Source: Flavobacterium cauense R2A-7
GTDB taxonomy: Bacteria; Bacteroidota; Bacteroidia; Flavobacteriales; Flavobacteriaceae
Direction of reading: 5' to 3'
Length of the DNA stretch: 64,000 nt
Assembly: GCF_000498475.1 (NCBI RefSeq)
Contig: NZ_AVBI01000014.1
Span: 1-64,000, forward strand
Shown here: positions 16,315 through 24,867 of the stretch, one piece after another
Position numbering within the stretch: the stretch's first letter is position 1
Layout: each line of letters opens with the position of its first letter
Notes under the pieces: model-generated
What the model saw: the letters and a program-made list of their open reading frames with translations, nothing else
What the model was told of the DNA's origin: nothing
Databases searched by the model: none
Made by a program: the position numbers and the translations under genes

Positions 16315-18138
16315 ATGCGGTTGAAAGAAATGGTTTTAGCGGGAATTTTGATGCTGGGTTTCAGTTCGGAAGCTTTAGCACAGGATACTATTAAACCGGT
16401 TATGAAGAGCAAAAAAGCGTCGGTTTCCAAAATCAGTAAAGCGGCAGACGATTTAAAAGAATCCTTAAATTCCAATGACGAATTGGGCATCGCCAAGAAT
16501 TATGAAAACCTCGCACAGGGATTTATCGATAAGGAAGACTATGCCAAAGGCGAAGAATACCTCAAAAAAGCATTGGCAGGCTATCTTAAATTAAAGCGTA
16601 CCGAAGACAGAATCCGTGTGACCCGTGCATTGGCCAAAGTGCAGGAAGCACAGAATAAAGTCGGAGCTGCCATCAAAAATTATGAAGCAGCCGGAGCCGC
16701 CTCGATGGATAAAAGCTACGAGCAGGTCAATCAAAACGATGCGAACCGTTTGCGCAGCATCAATAATCCTGCGGCGCAGGCGGTTTATAACAAGTCGAAT
16801 ATTCAACTGCTGGAAAAAGAAGATAAAAAAGCTGAGGTTGCCGATGCCTATGTACAACAGGCGGAGGTAAGTCTGCAACAAAAAAATAAGGAAGTCGCCA
16901 TCGAAAGCTATAAAAAAGCGATTTCCTATTCGAAAGACCAACCCGAAGCGGTTGTAAAACTGAAAAACGAAATTGCAAAAGTGTACGCATCTGACAATCA
17001 GTTCGACAAAGCCATTGCCATCAACGAAAAATTGCTGACCGAAGCCCAAGCAAAAAACGATTTCGACATCCAAATCAAACAATTGCAGGAATTGGCGACG
17101 ATTTATTTCAAGAAAAACGAACCCGAAAAAGCAATCACGGTTTTAAAGCAGGCGTATCAACTTGCCATGCAACAAGGTAAAACGGCGGAAGTGAAAACCA
17201 GTTTGTTGCAGTTGCTACAGTATTATAAATCGAATGGAAAAGACAAGGAAAGCATTGCGTTGTATGACGATTTTTTTCAGCATTTTGATAAACTGATTCA
17301 AAACGACAGTTCGTTGATTGATGAAAAAACGTTTCAGGTTACCGAAGAAAAAATCCGTCAGCTGGAAAAGGAAAAAGCCTTAAAAGACGAATTGATTTCC
17401 AAGAAAAACACCTTCAATTATTTCCTGATGGGATCGATGGTGTTATTGCTGTTGTTTTTCGGACTGATTGTCAAAGCGCTGTATTCCATCAAAACGAAAA
17501 ATAAGGAAATTGCGTTGCAGTCGTTGCGTCGCGAGATGAATCCACATTTTATTTTCAACAGTCTGAACAGCGTCAACCAATTCATTTCGCAGAATAAAGA
17601 ACTGGAAGCCAACAAATACTTAACGTCGTATTCGCACTTAATGCGCAACATGATGGAAAACTCCAATAAGGATTTCATCAGTCTGAGCAGTGAAATCGAG
17701 CAGTTGAAAAAATACCTGGATTTGGAGCATTTGCGTTTTCAGGACAAATTCGATTATGAAATTACAGTCGACGAAAATCTCGACACCGAAACGACTTTTG
17801 TGCCCAACATGCTCATTCAGCCGCATCTGGAAAACGCGATTTGGCATGGCTTGCGCTATCGGGAAACGAAAGGTTTGTTGCAATTGTGTTTCGGTATAAA
17901 AAACAATAAAATTTCGGTTCTGATTGACGATGACGGCATCGGTTTGACCAAAAGTGCCGAACTGAAAACCCAAAATCAAAAAGTGCATCAGTCGCGCGGA
18001 TTGACCAATACCAAAGAACGCATCAGTTTGCTGAATGAATTGTATAAAGCGAATATTGCTTTTTCCATCACCGAAAAAAATAGCGGAACCACCGGAACTT
18101 TAGTAGAAATCACGTTTCCCATACTCGACAAACCATGA
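16315..18138 (+). CDS. TPR-containing sensor histidine kinase, LytS/YehU type
   Basis: 607 residues. A signal-like N-terminus (to about residue 22) leads to a helical periplasmic region with several TPR repeats (about 60-345, for example AKGEEYLKKALAGYLKL). One membrane helix at about 367-390 follows, then the His_kinase domain with the phospho-acceptor histidine in REMNPHFIFNSLN near residue 410. A HATPase module has its N-box in QPHLENAIWHGLR near 503 and a DDDGIGL box near 540. It should sense an envelope signal and phosphorylate the regulator encoded next, whose start overlaps its stop (ATGA). Confidence 0.88.
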   Translation: MRLKEMVLAGILMLGFSSEALAQDTIKPVMKSKKASVSKISKAADDLKESLNSNDELGIAKNYENLAQGFIDKEDYAKGEEYLKKALAGYLKLKRTEDRIRVTRALAKVQEAQNKVGAAIKNYEAAGAASMDKSYEQVNQNDANRLRSINNPAAQAVYNKSNIQLLEKEDKKAEVADAYVQQAEVSLQQKNKEVAIESYKKAISYSKDQPEAVVKLKNEIAKVYASDNQFDKAIAINEKLLTEAQAKNDFDIQIKQLQELATIYFKKNEPEKAITVLKQAYQLAMQQGKTAEVKTSLLQLLQYYKSNGKDKESIALYDDFFQHFDKLIQNDSSLIDEKTFQVTEEKIRQLEKEKALKDELISKKNTFNYFLMGSMVLLLLFFGLIVKALYSIKTKNKEIALQSLRREMNPHFIFNSLNSVNQFISQNKELEANKYLTSYSHLMRNMMENSNKDFISLSSEIEQLKKYLDLEHLRFQDKFDYEITVDENLDTETTFVPNMLIQPHLENAIWHGLRYRETKGLLQLCFGIKNNKISVLIDDDGIGLTKSAELKTQNQKVHQSRGLTNTKERISLLNELYKANIAFSITEKNSGTTGTLVEITFPILDKP

Positions 18139-18884
18139 TGACCTTACAGAAAATACGCGCCGTAATTGTAGAAGACGAAGCCGCTGCCCGCGAAGTGCTC
18201 AAAAACTATCTGAGCAAATATTGTCCGCAAGTCGAAGTGATTGGTGAAGCGCAAAACATCAAAGAAGCGGTGCCGTTATTGCACGAAGTTACGCCGCAAC
18301 TGGTTTTTCTGGATGTGGAAATGCCGTTCGGAAATGCTTTTGACGTGTTGGAAGCCTGTAAAGATTTGCAGTTCGAAACGATTTTCGTAACCGCTTTTTC
18401 CGAATATTCCCTGAAAGCTTTAAACCAAAGCGCAGCCTATTATTTGTTGAAACCGATTAGCATTGAAGAATTAATTGTCGCAGTAAATAAAGTACAACAA
18501 CATATTCTGAACAACGAATTGTTCAATCGGAACAAAATCATCGTAGAAAATTTCCGCGAGACCCAACCCGAAAAAAAACAGGTAATTTTGCCCACTTTAG
18601 AAGGTTTTGAAGTGGTAAAAATGGAAGACATCGTGCGTTTGCGCGGCAATGGAAATTTCACCGATTTGTATTTGTCGGACGGTAGCAAGAAAATGGTCTG
18701 TCGTTTTCTGAAACACTTTTCGGAAATTTTGCCGTTTCCTTTTTTACGCGTACACAAGTCGCACATCATCAATATCAATTTCGTAAAATCCTATAATAAG
18801 GGTGGTTCAATTATGCTGAATGACGGTGCGGAAATCGAAATTTCGCCAACTTACAAAGACGATTTTCTGCGGAATTTTAAATAG
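18135..18884 (+). CDS. LytTR-family response regulator
   Basis: 249 residues. The receiver domain (1-120) has the acidic pair in VEDEAAAREVL and the phosphorylatable Asp in LVFLDVEMP near residue 58, plus the Lys in LLKPIS. The C-terminal ~100 residues are a LytTR DNA-binding domain (VRLRGNGNFTDLYL, then FLRVHKSHIININFV). Its ATG overlaps the kinase stop, giving translational coupling. It should activate or repress genes in response to the upstream kinase; no binding site can be named from this window. Confidence 0.9.
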   Translation: MMTLQKIRAVIVEDEAAAREVLKNYLSKYCPQVEVIGEAQNIKEAVPLLHEVTPQLVFLDVEMPFGNAFDVLEACKDLQFETIFVTAFSEYSLKALNQSAAYYLLKPISIEELIVAVNKVQQHILNNELFNRNKIIVENFRETQPEKKQVILPTLEGFEVVKMEDIVRLRGNGNFTDLYLSDGSKKMVCRFLKHFSEILPFPFLRVHKSHIININFVKSYNKGGSIMLNDGAEIEISPTYKDDFLRNFK

Positions 18885-18902
18885 TTACACAAGCAGAGTA
18901 AG

Positions 18903-18974
18903 TTGTCATTTTGAAGCTTTGCGGTGAGAAATCTCATAAATTGATGGGATTCCTCCTTTGTCGGAATGTCAAAG
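18903..18974. repeat. Imperfect palindromic intergenic element
   Basis: The left arm GTCATTTTGA ... GAGAAATCTCAT mirrors the right arm ATGGGATTCCTC ... TCGGAATGTC. This matches the pattern of a palindrome widespread in flavobacterial intergenic DNA. It lies between the converging LytTR and transglycosylase genes and may also act as a terminator. Confidence 0.55.
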
Positions 18975-18999
18975 CCGTTTGTTTAAATAAGTCTCTTTT

Positions 19000-20964
19000 T
19001 TAAAAATCAAACTCGTCCACCAAAAGCGAATCACTTGGGATCGAATCCTGTACGACTTTCAGTTTCAAAAACGAACGGGCGTGACCGGAAATGTAAATCG
19101 GCACCGATTGTCCAATGGTGTCATCAGAACTGATTAACGCGCGGCGCAACATCAGGTTTTTGATGTAATTCTGATTTTTCTTCGCATACGGTTTCTGATT
19201 CCCTTCGTTGTCAAACTGCCACATGAATTTCTTGGGTTTCGGTACGATGGAAGCCAGGTATAAACATTCGTTCAGCGTCAAGTCACTCGGTCTTTTCTGG
19301 AAATAGAATTGTGCTGCTTCGCCAATACCATACACATTCGGCCCCCATTCAATCACGTTGAAATACACTTCCAGCATACGGGATTTGGACGCAATACGGT
19401 TGTTTTCCAAAATATAGACCAACAGGATTTCTTCCAGTTTCCGCGAAAGCGTTTTTTCCCGGGTTAAGAAGACATTTTTCACCAACTGCATGCTAATCGT
19501 GCTCGCGCCACGGGCAAATTTTTTGGTACGAATGTTTTTTACAATCGATTGTTTAAAAGCTTCATTAATAAAGCCACGGTGACGGCGAAATGACGGGTCT
19601 TCATTGGTTAAAACAGCTTTTTCCAGATACGGGGAAATCTGATCCAAAGGCGTGTAATTCGGGTTGGCGGGACCGACTAAAATAGGGCGTTGTTCTACGC
19701 CTTTATCGATCGCTCGATAGGTAAATTCGCCGTTGAGTTTCGCCAAATTTGCTTCACCGTATTTTACAATGCGGAGATTTTCTTTGTTGAGTTTACTGTC
19801 GAAAACCAGTTGGTTCGGTTTGTTTTTGTTGTATTCGAAGTCGAGTTGGTAATCGAACATTCCTTCGGCTTCCATGCCTTCAAAATGGGTGAACAAGCCT
19901 TGTGGTAACGAGGTGATGAAATCCTGTGCTTTCATCTTTTGGATGTCGATTTTCAGTTTGTAAATCGTGTCTGCTTCGGTATTGTATTCGGCAAATGGGC
20001 GTACTTTAATCTTATTCAGTTGTGCCGATGAGGTACTGTCAATCGAAATGAAATCGCTTCCCAACAAGAAACGGTAATCGAATCGCGCGTTTTGAATTAC
20101 CACATCTTTTTTAGCAATTTTCGGGTGATTGATGGTGAAATTGTCAATCGAAGTAAAGCCATCGATGTGCAATTCGCCGCTTTCCATTTCCAGTTTGTCC
20201 AGTTTTAGGCGGATGTTGTCGAAACTGGATTTGAGTCCGAAACGCTCGTCGATATAAGGCAATTGGATTTTAGACGTGTCGCTGTTGAAGAATTTCAGAT
20301 CGGCTTTCATTTCGCGCGGATCGGCGAATCCTTTGATGTTCCAGTTTTGCGAAAACGTATTGGTTTTTACATGGATAGCCGTTTGCAACTGATGGTCTTC
20401 CAACTGTAAATCGTTCATGTGTAAGGTTACCTTTCGGCCCATGTCGTCCATGCGTAGCGAGAGGTTTTGGAGTTTCATTTCGGTGGGCACCAGATTTAGC
20501 GCTTTCGACAACAAACGGTACGCCAATTTCGCATAATTGCGTTTTTCATTGGATTGTTCTGTGGTGTCTCTTTTTAGGAAAGCGTCAAAATTGCGGCCGT
20601 TTTCGTTTTTTACCAATTGGATGAAACCGTTGTTCATTTCCAGGTTTTTCAACTGAATGTCGCCGGTAAGCAGTTCCAGCAGACTGTAGCTGGTTTTAAT
20701 TTTCTGTACCGATAAAAGCGTATCGGCGTTTTTGGGAATCAGCACAATATCGTGCATCTCTACCCCCGAAATTCCAATAAAGTTGGCCTGTTTTACCGAA
20801 AAACGACAGTCATATTCCTTGTCGAATTTATGTTCGGCCTTGTTGAGGGCTTTTTGCAATAAGGAATCGCGGAAAAAATACATTCCGCCCAAAGCCAGCA
20901 GTAACAGTACTGCGAAGAGTTTCAGAAAAAGAAAAAACTTTTGCTTTTTGGATCGTATTGCCAT
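19000..20964 (-). CDS. Peptidoglycan transglycosylase (GT51) with AsmA-like N-terminal region
   Basis: 654 residues. One membrane anchor (about 8-28) is followed by ~390 residues of beta-rich sequence resembling AsmA/inner-membrane bridge-like proteins (FDKEYDCRFSVKQANF, then MHDIVL and many short strands). The GT51 domain occupies about 435-600: the catalytic Glu in LTNEDPSFRRHRG near 452, GASTISMQLVKN near 490, RKLEEILL and the EVYFNVIEWG block. No transpeptidase domain follows, so this is a monofunctional glycan-strand polymerase acting in the periplasm, unusual in its long N-terminal part. It is encoded 12 bases after the HExxH gene. Confidence 0.82.
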   Translation of the reverse strand: MAIRSKKQKFFLFLKLFAVLLLLALGGMYFFRDSLLQKALNKAEHKFDKEYDCRFSVKQANFIGISGVEMHDIVLIPKNADTLLSVQKIKTSYSLLELLTGDIQLKNLEMNNGFIQLVKNENGRNFDAFLKRDTTEQSNEKRNYAKLAYRLLSKALNLVPTEMKLQNLSLRMDDMGRKVTLHMNDLQLEDHQLQTAIHVKTNTFSQNWNIKGFADPREMKADLKFFNSDTSKIQLPYIDERFGLKSSFDNIRLKLDKLEMESGELHIDGFTSIDNFTINHPKIAKKDVVIQNARFDYRFLLGSDFISIDSTSSAQLNKIKVRPFAEYNTEADTIYKLKIDIQKMKAQDFITSLPQGLFTHFEGMEAEGMFDYQLDFEYNKNKPNQLVFDSKLNKENLRIVKYGEANLAKLNGEFTYRAIDKGVEQRPILVGPANPNYTPLDQISPYLEKAVLTNEDPSFRRHRGFINEAFKQSIVKNIRTKKFARGASTISMQLVKNVFLTREKTLSRKLEEILLVYILENNRIASKSRMLEVYFNVIEWGPNVYGIGEAAQFYFQKRPSDLTLNECLYLASIVPKPKKFMWQFDNEGNQKPYAKKNQNYIKNLMLRRALISSDDTIGQSVPIYISGHARSFLKLKVVQDSIPSDSLLVDEFDF

Positions 20965-20976
20965 TGAAAAGAGTTG

Positions 20977-21492
20977 TTATTGTGACAGCGAAGCTACTAA
21001 ATTTTCCACTTCCAATTTCTGTTGGGCGTATTTTTGTTGCAATTCCGAGCCTTCGCCCATGCGGTTGTAGTATTCGATGGCTTTTGAAGCGAAGAACTTT
21101 TTGTGATAATCGGAACATTCGGGAACCAATGGAAAATGATGATGAAACAACATTTCACAATAGGCCTGCCATTCGCGTTCGTTTTTGTCGGAAACCATCG
21201 TTGCTGAAGCTTTCTGAATCACATGCACCATTTCGTGGGCGATGAGGTTGATGATGAGTGGGAACGGGAATTCAAAAGCGTTTTCCGGAATACGGATGAT
21301 TTGCGGTGTACCGAAAGTGCCTTCAGTCGTCATCAGAATATAGTCTGGGTTGGCTTTTTCCCGGAATTCAAAACCTTGAAAATTGGGTTGCGCCAGACCG
21401 AATTCTTCAATCACAAAGGCACCGGCCAAAGCAGGTTCGCCCATTTCATGGTAATGGTTGATGATTTGAAGGATTTCGGATGTAGATTTCAT
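20977..21492 (-). CDS. Putative HExxH metallopeptidase-like protein
   Basis: About 171 residues from the ATG at 21492; an in-frame extension upstream is unlikely because it overlaps bioF and its region is AT-rich and low-complexity. The core has LIAHEMVHVIQKASAT near residue 80, a zincin-type HExxH motif, followed by a second acidic helix (NEREWQAYCEML) that could give the third ligand Glu. There is no signal peptide, so it is probably cytoplasmic. I do not recognise a named family, and proteolysis is not demonstrated. It is upstream of and likely cotranscribed with the transglycosylase. Confidence 0.65.
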   Translation of the reverse strand: MKSTSEILQIINHYHEMGEPALAGAFVIEEFGLAQPNFQGFEFREKANPDYILMTTEGTFGTPQIIRIPENAFEFPFPLIINLIAHEMVHVIQKASATMVSDKNEREWQAYCEMLFHHHFPLVPECSDYHKKFFASKAIEYYNRMGEGSELQQKYAQQKLEVENLVASLSQ

Positions 21493-21573
21493 CGAATAAA
21501 GATATTGAAAGAATTTTGAAATTGTACTTGTTAAATAAAAAACGAAAGTCTTATGAAATTCTTGTGCTTTTTT

Positions 21574-21581
21574 TATTTTTG
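21574..21581 (+). promoter_or_regulatory. bioF: TAnnTTTG element immediately before bioF
   Basis: TATTTTTG ends only five bases before the bioF ATG. If functional, the mRNA would be nearly leaderless. A -33 TTG at the right spacing is not present. Confidence 0.35.
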
Positions 21582-21585
21582 AAGC

Positions 21586-22722
21586 ATGAAACACTTCCCG
21601 AAATCTTTAGCGAACAAGTTACAGCAACGCATTCAGAGCCATTCGTTGCGAAAGTTATCGGAACCAAACAATCTGATAGATTTTTCGTCCAACGATTATC
21701 TTGGGTTTGCGAAAAGTGAAGCTATTTTTGAGGCAACCCACTGGTTTTTATCGGATCGAAACATAAAAACCAACGGTGCTACGGGTTCGCGTTTGTTGTC
21801 GGGCAATCATGTTTTGTATGCCGAAACGGAGGATTTTATTGCGAAATTTCACCAATCGGAAAGTGTATTACTCTTTAATTCGGGTTACGACGCCAACGTG
21901 GGTTTTTTCAGTTCGGTGCCGCAGCGCAGCGATGTGATTTTGTATGACGAATTGAGCCACGCTTCCATTCGCGACGGGATTCAGTTGTCGAACGCTAAAT
22001 CCTATAAATTCGAGCACAACGATTTCGAAGCGTTGGAAAAGTTGATGTTACGCTTTAAAACCGATACTTCCGAAATTTATGTGGTTACGGAAAGCGTTTT
22101 TTCCATGGATGGCGATTGTCCGAATCTGGAAGAACTTACGGTATTGTGTGAGAAATACAATTGTCTTTTGGTGTTGGATGAAGCGCATGCTTTGGGGGTT
22201 TTCGGGGAAAAAGGAGAAGGATTGGTGCAAAGTATGAACCTTCAGGATAAAGTGTTTGCCCGAATCATGACCTTTGGGAAAGGTTTGGGTTGTCATGGAG
22301 CGGCAGTTTTAGGTAGTGAGCCGTTAAAAAATTATCTGGTCAATTTCGCGCGGAGTTTTATTTACACCACTGGGTTGTCTCCGCATTCGGTAGCGACTAT
22401 TTTAATTGCGTACCAACAATTGGAAGCTCAAAAAATCAATGCGCTCCGAGAAAACATACTACATTTCAATCAGCAGAAAAACCTCTTCGGTTTAAAACCT
22501 TTGTTTGTGCACAGTAAGTCGGCTATACAATCGGCCATCATTCCCGGAAACGAGAAAGTAAAAAGCATAGCGCAACAGCTTCAGGAAAAAGGATTTGACG
22601 TTAAAGCCATTTTGTCGCCTACGGTTCCCGAAGGACAGGAACGCCTTCGTTTTTGCTTGCACAGCTACAATTCGAAAGAGGAAATTTCGGCTGTTATGGC
22701 ATGTATTTCCTCGCTTCTTTAA
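21586..22722 (+). CDS. bioF: 8-amino-7-oxononanoate synthase
   Basis: 378 residues, typical of BioF. Hallmarks of the alpha-oxoamine synthase family are NLIDFSSNDYLGFA near residue 30, GATGSRLLSGNH near 67, the DEAHALGVFG PLP-binding block near 200, and the PLP lysine in TFGKGLGCHGAAVLG near residue 232. It condenses pimeloyl thioester with alanine, the first committed ring-forming step of biotin synthesis. bioD, bioA and a ketosynthase lie 1.5 kb downstream on the same strand, separated by the sigma/anti-sigma genes. A related family member such as Kbl is less likely given this context. Confidence 0.87.
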   Translation: MKHFPKSLANKLQQRIQSHSLRKLSEPNNLIDFSSNDYLGFAKSEAIFEATHWFLSDRNIKTNGATGSRLLSGNHVLYAETEDFIAKFHQSESVLLFNSGYDANVGFFSSVPQRSDVILYDELSHASIRDGIQLSNAKSYKFEHNDFEALEKLMLRFKTDTSEIYVVTESVFSMDGDCPNLEELTVLCEKYNCLLVLDEAHALGVFGEKGEGLVQSMNLQDKVFARIMTFGKGLGCHGAAVLGSEPLKNYLVNFARSFIYTTGLSPHSVATILIAYQQLEAQKINALRENILHFNQQKNLFGLKPLFVHSKSAIQSAIIPGNEKVKSIAQQLQEKGFDVKAILSPTVPEGQERLRFCLHSYNSKEEISAVMACISSLL

Positions 22723-22740
22723 AAAAACATATAAAAATTC

Positions 22741-22780
22741 TGTAACGTTTTGGAATTTGAATTACTTACGAGACGTAATC
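22741..22780 (+). promoter_or_regulatory. Possible ECF-sigma promoter region
   Basis: TGTAACGTTTTGG at 22741 and an inverted repeat TTACG-AGA-CGTAA at 22766-22778 precede the small membrane protein gene. GTAAC-type -35 boxes with CGT-containing -10 boxes are usual for autoregulated ECF sigma operons. The assignment is an inference. Confidence 0.35.
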
Positions 22781-22797
22781 CACTAAACAAAACAATT

Positions 22798-22995
22798 ATG
22801 AAAACAGAAATTACTCCAAACAAAGTAAAAGCAATCGCTGTTATTACTTTAATCTTATTGTCTTCTTTTCTGTTAAGCTATTCTCTGGTAAGTTATTTTG
22901 TCTTTGATAAAGAAGTTTCGGCAATAGGACTGATTATAGCTGCAATCATTTTCGGTAAAAGTATGATGTCAATGCAGTTAATGCGGAAAAAATAA
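22798..22995 (+). CDS. Small two-helix membrane protein upstream of an ECF sigma gene
   Basis: 65 residues from the ATG at 22798. Two hydrophobic segments (about 12-33 and 40-57) are separated by a short polar loop with Asp-Lys-Glu, and the ends are basic. No family is recognised. It lies 72 bases before the sigma factor gene and after a possible ECF-type promoter, so it may belong to the sigma operon and be one of its products. A longer frame upstream runs through the putative promoter and is not favoured. Confidence 0.6.
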   Translation: MKTEITPNKVKAIAVITLILLSSFLLSYSLVSYFVFDKEVSAIGLIIAAIIFGKSMMSMQLMRKK

Positions 22996-23067
22996 AAGCG
23001 GTATTTCAATCATCAATCAAGAAACATCAGGAAATCAATCAGAATTGAAAAGAATAAGTAAACTGTT

Positions 23068-23571
23068 TTGGAGTCAAAGGAAAAAAAATTTTTAACCCGG
23101 ATTGAAACCCATAAAGGCATACTTTATAAGGTTTCCAAGATGTATATGGACAATCCGGACGACCAACAGGATTTGTTTCAGGAAATAGTTTGTCAACTCT
23201 GGAAGGCCTATGAAACGTTTAAGGGCGAAAGTCAGTTTTCTACCTGGATGTACCGCGTGGCAATTAATACGTCGATTGTCTTTCTGAAAAAGGAAAAAAG
23301 AAAAGTCGACAAATACGAAATTGCTTCCGAAAACATCGGTGAAGAAGAAAGTGATGCAGACGTTAAAGAAAATCAGTTGGAACATTTTTACCGTGCGGTG
23401 CAGCAATTGGATAAAATTGATAAAGCGATTATCTTTTACCAACTCGAGGGGTTTTCGCATAAAGAAATTGGCCGGAATATGGGTATTTCGGAAGGTAATG
23501 CCAGAGTGAAATTAAACAGAGCAAAAGAAAAATTAAAAGAAATTATAAAAAATCAGGGATATGGACTTTAA
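23068..23571 (+). CDS. ECF-type RNA polymerase sigma factor, TTG start
   Basis: 167 residues. Region 2 is visible as QDLFQEIVCQLWKAYETFKGESQFSTWMYRVAIN at about 35-65 (shown here in part: DLFQEIV, FSTWMYRVAIN), and region 4 as YQLEGFSHKEIGRNMGISEGNARVKLNRAKEKLK (EGFSHKEI and GNARVKLNRAKE). The frame is closed by a stop nine bases upstream of the TTG at 23068, and the first ATG would remove the start of region 2, so TTG is the only sensible start. It reads an extracytoplasmic signal together with the membrane protein encoded next, with which it overlaps by 11 bases. Confidence 0.88.
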   Translation: MESKEKKFLTRIETHKGILYKVSKMYMDNPDDQQDLFQEIVCQLWKAYETFKGESQFSTWMYRVAINTSIVFLKKEKRKVDKYEIASENIGEEESDADVKENQLEHFYRAVQQLDKIDKAIIFYQLEGFSHKEIGRNMGISEGNARVKLNRAKEKLKEIIKNQGYGL

Positions 23572-24172
23572 CGACATACAATCCGCTTGGAACAATGAGA
23601 AGACAGAAAATGTTGTTGTTCCGAATCATTTAGAAAAACTGCAATCGGCCAATACGCCATTGGATATGATTAAAAAGAACCTTAAAAACGAGTTCGTTTA
23701 CCAGATCATTTCCATAGTATTGCTTGGATTTGTGCCATTTATTCATCGTTTGCCGGAAAAAGCTTTCGCGCCATTTTATTTGCTGTTTACCATTTTTGTG
23801 GCCGTTTGTGTGTATTACTTGGTGAAACTGTATATTTTCTATAAACGACTAAATAAGACTGCCTTAAGTACCAAAGACAGTTTGTATGAAACCTATTTTG
23901 ATATCCGATTGAACATGGAATTGTATAAAACATTCGGTTTTGCCTTAACGCCGTTTGTGGTCTTGTTTATGTTAGGGTTTACGTATTTGGAATTTTCTAA
24001 AAAAACCGATTTTTCAACCGGTTTGAACAATACACATTTAACCGTTTTGTTTGTTGTGGTTGGTGTTACCATTTTAATTATGGGGTTAGCACTCGAATGG
24101 TGGGTACATCATTTTTACGGGAAATATGCTAAAGAAATCCGGAAAGTAATCGACGAATTAAAAGAAGAATAA
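23561..24172 (+). CDS. Membrane protein, probable anti-sigma factor
   Basis: 203 residues. A soluble N-terminal segment of about 45 residues (DIQSAWNNEK at the start) precedes four predicted membrane helices (about 47-63, 70-93, 125-143 and 160-182) and a basic/acidic tail. Overlap with the sigma gene and the short cytoplasmic head before the membrane domain fit the anti-sigma pattern. No zinc-binding ZAS motif (HxxxCxxC) is present, so regulation would be of a non-ZAS type. Function is inferred from position. Confidence 0.65.
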   Translation: MDFNDIQSAWNNEKTENVVVPNHLEKLQSANTPLDMIKKNLKNEFVYQIISIVLLGFVPFIHRLPEKAFAPFYLLFTIFVAVCVYYLVKLYIFYKRLNKTALSTKDSLYETYFDIRLNMELYKTFGFALTPFVVLFMLGFTYLEFSKKTDFSTGLNNTHLTVLFVVVGVTILIMGLALEWWVHHFYGKYAKEIRKVIDELKEE

Positions 24173-24176
24173 TAAA

Positions 24177-24200
24177 AGCCCATCTTTAGGATGGGTTTTT
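24177..24200 (+). terminator. Intrinsic terminator after the sigma/anti-sigma unit
   Basis: CCCATC-TTTAG-GATGGG followed by a T-run. It directly abuts the -7 element of bioD, separating the two transcription units. Confidence 0.7.
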
Positions 24201-24208
24201 TATTTTTG
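24201..24208 (+). promoter_or_regulatory. bioD: TAnnTTTG -7 element for bioD-bioA
   Basis: TATTTTTG immediately follows the T-run of the preceding terminator and ends 18 bases before the bioD ATG. Confidence 0.55.
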
Positions 24209-24226
24209 TAGAAAGATTATTGAATC

Positions 24227-24847
24227 ATGAAACTATTCATCACAGGAATCGGAACCGATGTTGGTAAAACCATCGCTTCCGCTATCATCACCGAAGCATT
24301 GGAAGCAGATTACTGGAAACCCGTTCAGGCCGGCGATTTGGACAATTCCGATACGCATAAAATCAAAAAATACATTTCAAACGGCAAAACGCATTTCTTT
24401 GACAATGCCTATGCGCTCAATACGCCTGCGAGCCCTCATTTGGCGGCAGAGTTGGACGGTGTTACTATCGATTTGAAAAAAATCAAAGAACCAAAAACAA
24501 AAAACAATCTTGTTGTGGAAGGCGCGGGTGGCGTTTTCGTTCCGTTGAATGAAACCGATTGCGTTATCGATTTGATTCAGTCCGATTATAAAGTAATTGT
24601 GGTTTCCCGACATTACCTGGGCAGCATCAACCACACATTATTGACGATTGAAGCTTTAAAAAACAGAAAACTGGATATTGCCGGAATTGTTTTTAACGGC
24701 GATGAAAATCCTGCATCGGAAACCATTATTCTGAAAAAAACGGGTTTGAAATGCATTGGCCGCATCGATAACGAACCGTATTTTGATTCCAATGTTATCC
24801 GATATTATGCCGATACATTCAGAACAACCTTACTTGAATTGTCGTAA
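24227..24847 (+). CDS. bioD: Dethiobiotin synthetase
   Basis: 206 residues. The P-loop is GIGTDVGKT at residues ~6-14; KPVQAG follows near residue 32 (substrate-binding Lys) and VEGAGGVFVPL near 100 marks the second nucleotide-binding block. BioD closes the ureido ring of dethiobiotin using ATP and CO2, the step after BioA. It lies directly upstream of bioA with 20 bases between stop and start, so the pair is an operon. Confidence 0.92.
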   Translation: MKLFITGIGTDVGKTIASAIITEALEADYWKPVQAGDLDNSDTHKIKKYISNGKTHFFDNAYALNTPASPHLAAELDGVTIDLKKIKEPKTKNNLVVEGAGGVFVPLNETDCVIDLIQSDYKVIVVSRHYLGSINHTLLTIEALKNRKLDIAGIVFNGDENPASETIILKKTGLKCIGRIDNEPYFDSNVIRYYADTFRTTLLELS

Positions 24848-24867
24848 TTAATAATTTGCAATTGAAA

